NCBI RefSeq assembly: GCF_023701695.1 | Contig: NZ_JAJOZC010000001.1 | Span: 1,178,001 to 1,242,000 of the forward strand | Reading direction: 5' to 3' | Length of the DNA: 64,000 nucleotides | From: Streptomyces sp. RKAG290 | GTDB lineage: Bacteria > Actinomycetota > Actinomycetes > Streptomycetales > Streptomycetaceae | Shown: one piece after another, positions 63,295 through 64,000 of the stretch | Numbering within the stretch: the first letter of the stretch is position 1 | Layout: every line of letters begins with the position of its first letter | Translations under genes and position numbers: made by a program | The notes under the pieces: model-generated | Databases searched by the model: none | Told to the model about the DNA's origin: nothing | The model's input: only the letters and a program-made list of their open reading frames with translations

Positions 63295-63948
63295 TCAGAT
63301 CCGGTAGCCGGAGCCGGGTACGGTGACGATCACCGGCGGCTCGCCGAGCTTGCGCCGCAGCGTCATGACGGTCACCCGGACGACGTTGGTGAACGGGTCC
63401 GTGTTCTCGTCCCAGGCCTTCTCCAGGAGCTGCTCGGCCGAGACCACGGCGCCCTCGCTCCGCATCAGGACCTCCAGCACCGCGAACTCCTTGGGTGCCA
63501 GCTGGACCTCCTGCTCGCCCCGGAAGACCTCGCGGCGGTTGGGGTCGAGCTTGATCCCCGCACGCTCCAGGACCGGCGGCAGAGCGACCGTCGTACGCCG
63601 CCCGAGGGCCCGCACCCGCGCGGTCAGCTCGCTGAAGGCGAAGGGCTTGGGCAGATAGTCGTCGGCGCCCAGCTCCAGGCCCTCCACGCGGTCGCTGACG
63701 TCCCCGGAGGCGGTGAGCATGAGCACCCGGGTCGGCATGCCCAGCTCGACGATCCGGCGGCAGACGTCGTCACCGTGCACCAGGGGGAGGTCCCGGTCCA
63801 GCACCACGACGTCGTAGTCGTTGACCTCGATGCGCTCCAGGGCCGCCGCACCGTCGTACACGACATCGACGGCCATGGCTTCCCGGCGCAATCCGGTGGC
63901 CACCGCATCGGCGAGCAGCTGCTCGTCCTCCACGACGAGTACGCGCAC
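63295..63948 (-). CDS. cutR: Response regulator CutR
   Basis: This 217-residue OmpR-type regulator matches Streptomyces CutR along its whole length. It has phospho-acceptor Asp51 (VVVLDRDLPLVHGDD), DDYLPKPFAFSELTARV and a DNA-binding domain with VQLAPKEFAVLEVLMRSEGA and NVVRVTVMTLRRKLGEPP. It was first described in S. lividans in connection with copper-dependent melanin phenotypes and later with the secretion-stress network. It is the first gene of the cutRS operon; GTG 63948 is the start. Confidence 0.92.
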   Translation of the reverse strand: MRVLVVEDEQLLADAVATGLRREAMAVDVVYDGAAALERIEVNDYDVVVLDRDLPLVHGDDVCRRIVELGMPTRVLMLTASGDVSDRVEGLELGADDYLPKPFAFSELTARVRALGRRTTVALPPVLERAGIKLDPNRREVFRGEQEVQLAPKEFAVLEVLMRSEGAVVSAEQLLEKAWDENTDPFTNVVRVTVMTLRRKLGEPPVIVTVPGSGYRI

Positions 63949-64000
63949 GGCGCTTCCTTCCCTAGACCTTCACAACAGGACTTCACCACGTTCGAAACAG

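Noticed and set aside
1..64000. CRISPR arrays and tRNA or rRNA genes
   Set aside because: No regularly spaced repeat-spacer pattern and no T-loop or acceptor-stem pairing that holds up; a GGTTCGACTCCC string near 36360 is inside a coding gene.

Overview
The window is high-GC DNA (about 70%) with actinobacterial codon use, GTG/TTG starts and gene families typical of Streptomyces (DUF574-type methyltransferase, DUF3159, DUF3710, DUF4193, CutRS, KdpFABC-DE, RHS/WXG100 loci). I call it a Streptomyces chromosome segment.

Layout. (1) 1-12.3 kb is accessory metabolism: a partial secreted lipase, a large secreted GH78 alpha-L-rhamnosidase, a DUF574-like methyltransferase, a SnoaL-like protein, an uncharacterised 491-residue protein, a secreted PL1 pectate lyase and a DJ-1/PfpI protein. 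LacI-type operator palindromes lie upstream of the rhamnosidase and the pectate lyase, suggesting a pectin/rhamnogalacturonan-responsive pair. (2) 12.6-28.7 kb looks like an undescribed biosynthetic gene cluster. An ATP-grasp ligase and an MFS exporter are transcribed leftward. A tightly coupled rightward operon encodes a DUF6421-like protein, a BCAT-fold aminotransferase, a BacA-like prephenate decarboxylase homologue, a second ATP-grasp enzyme, a divergent BCAT-like protein without the PLP-anchoring Glu, a 7Fe ferredoxin, a HemN-like radical SAM enzyme, a carrier protein, an RBBP9-type hydrolase, a stand-alone adenylation enzyme and a leaderless subtilase. A canonical ilvE-like gene (opposite strand) and an AcpS-type PPTase close the cluster. 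The set suggests prephenate- or amino-acid-derived building blocks, radical chemistry with a carrier-bound substrate, ATP-grasp peptide bond formation and MFS export, partly parallel to bacilysin (bacA, bacD, bacE, bacF).

(3) 28.6-42.7 kb is a recombination hot spot: IS3 and IS5 remnants, a tyrosine-integrase fragment, an RHS gene apparently split by an inversion, orphan RHS toxin tips with candidate immunity genes, a VapBC-type module, and a full RHS/WXG100/SseB-like operon. Two divergent extra copies of the 3' end of the neighbouring RlmCD/TrmA-type methyltransferase gene are embedded here, indicating repeated integration at that gene.

(4) 42.7-64 kb is core chromosome: the RNA methyltransferase, a KimA-like potassium transporter divergent from a TrkA pair, DUF3159 and OB-fold proteins, kdpFABC-DE with a tiny leader membrane peptide, DUF3710, dut, a PaaI-type thioesterase, DUF3093, DUF4193 and cutRS. 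Potassium uptake is over-represented (KimA-like, TrkA pair, Kdp within 13.5 kb).

Data quality. Three cluster genes, the acpS 3' end, a small gene near 30 kb and an RHS tip all carry apparent -1 frameshifts, and each is repaired by adding one base to a run of 4-5 G/C. Undercalled homopolymers are the simplest explanation, so I treat the cluster genes as probably intact.
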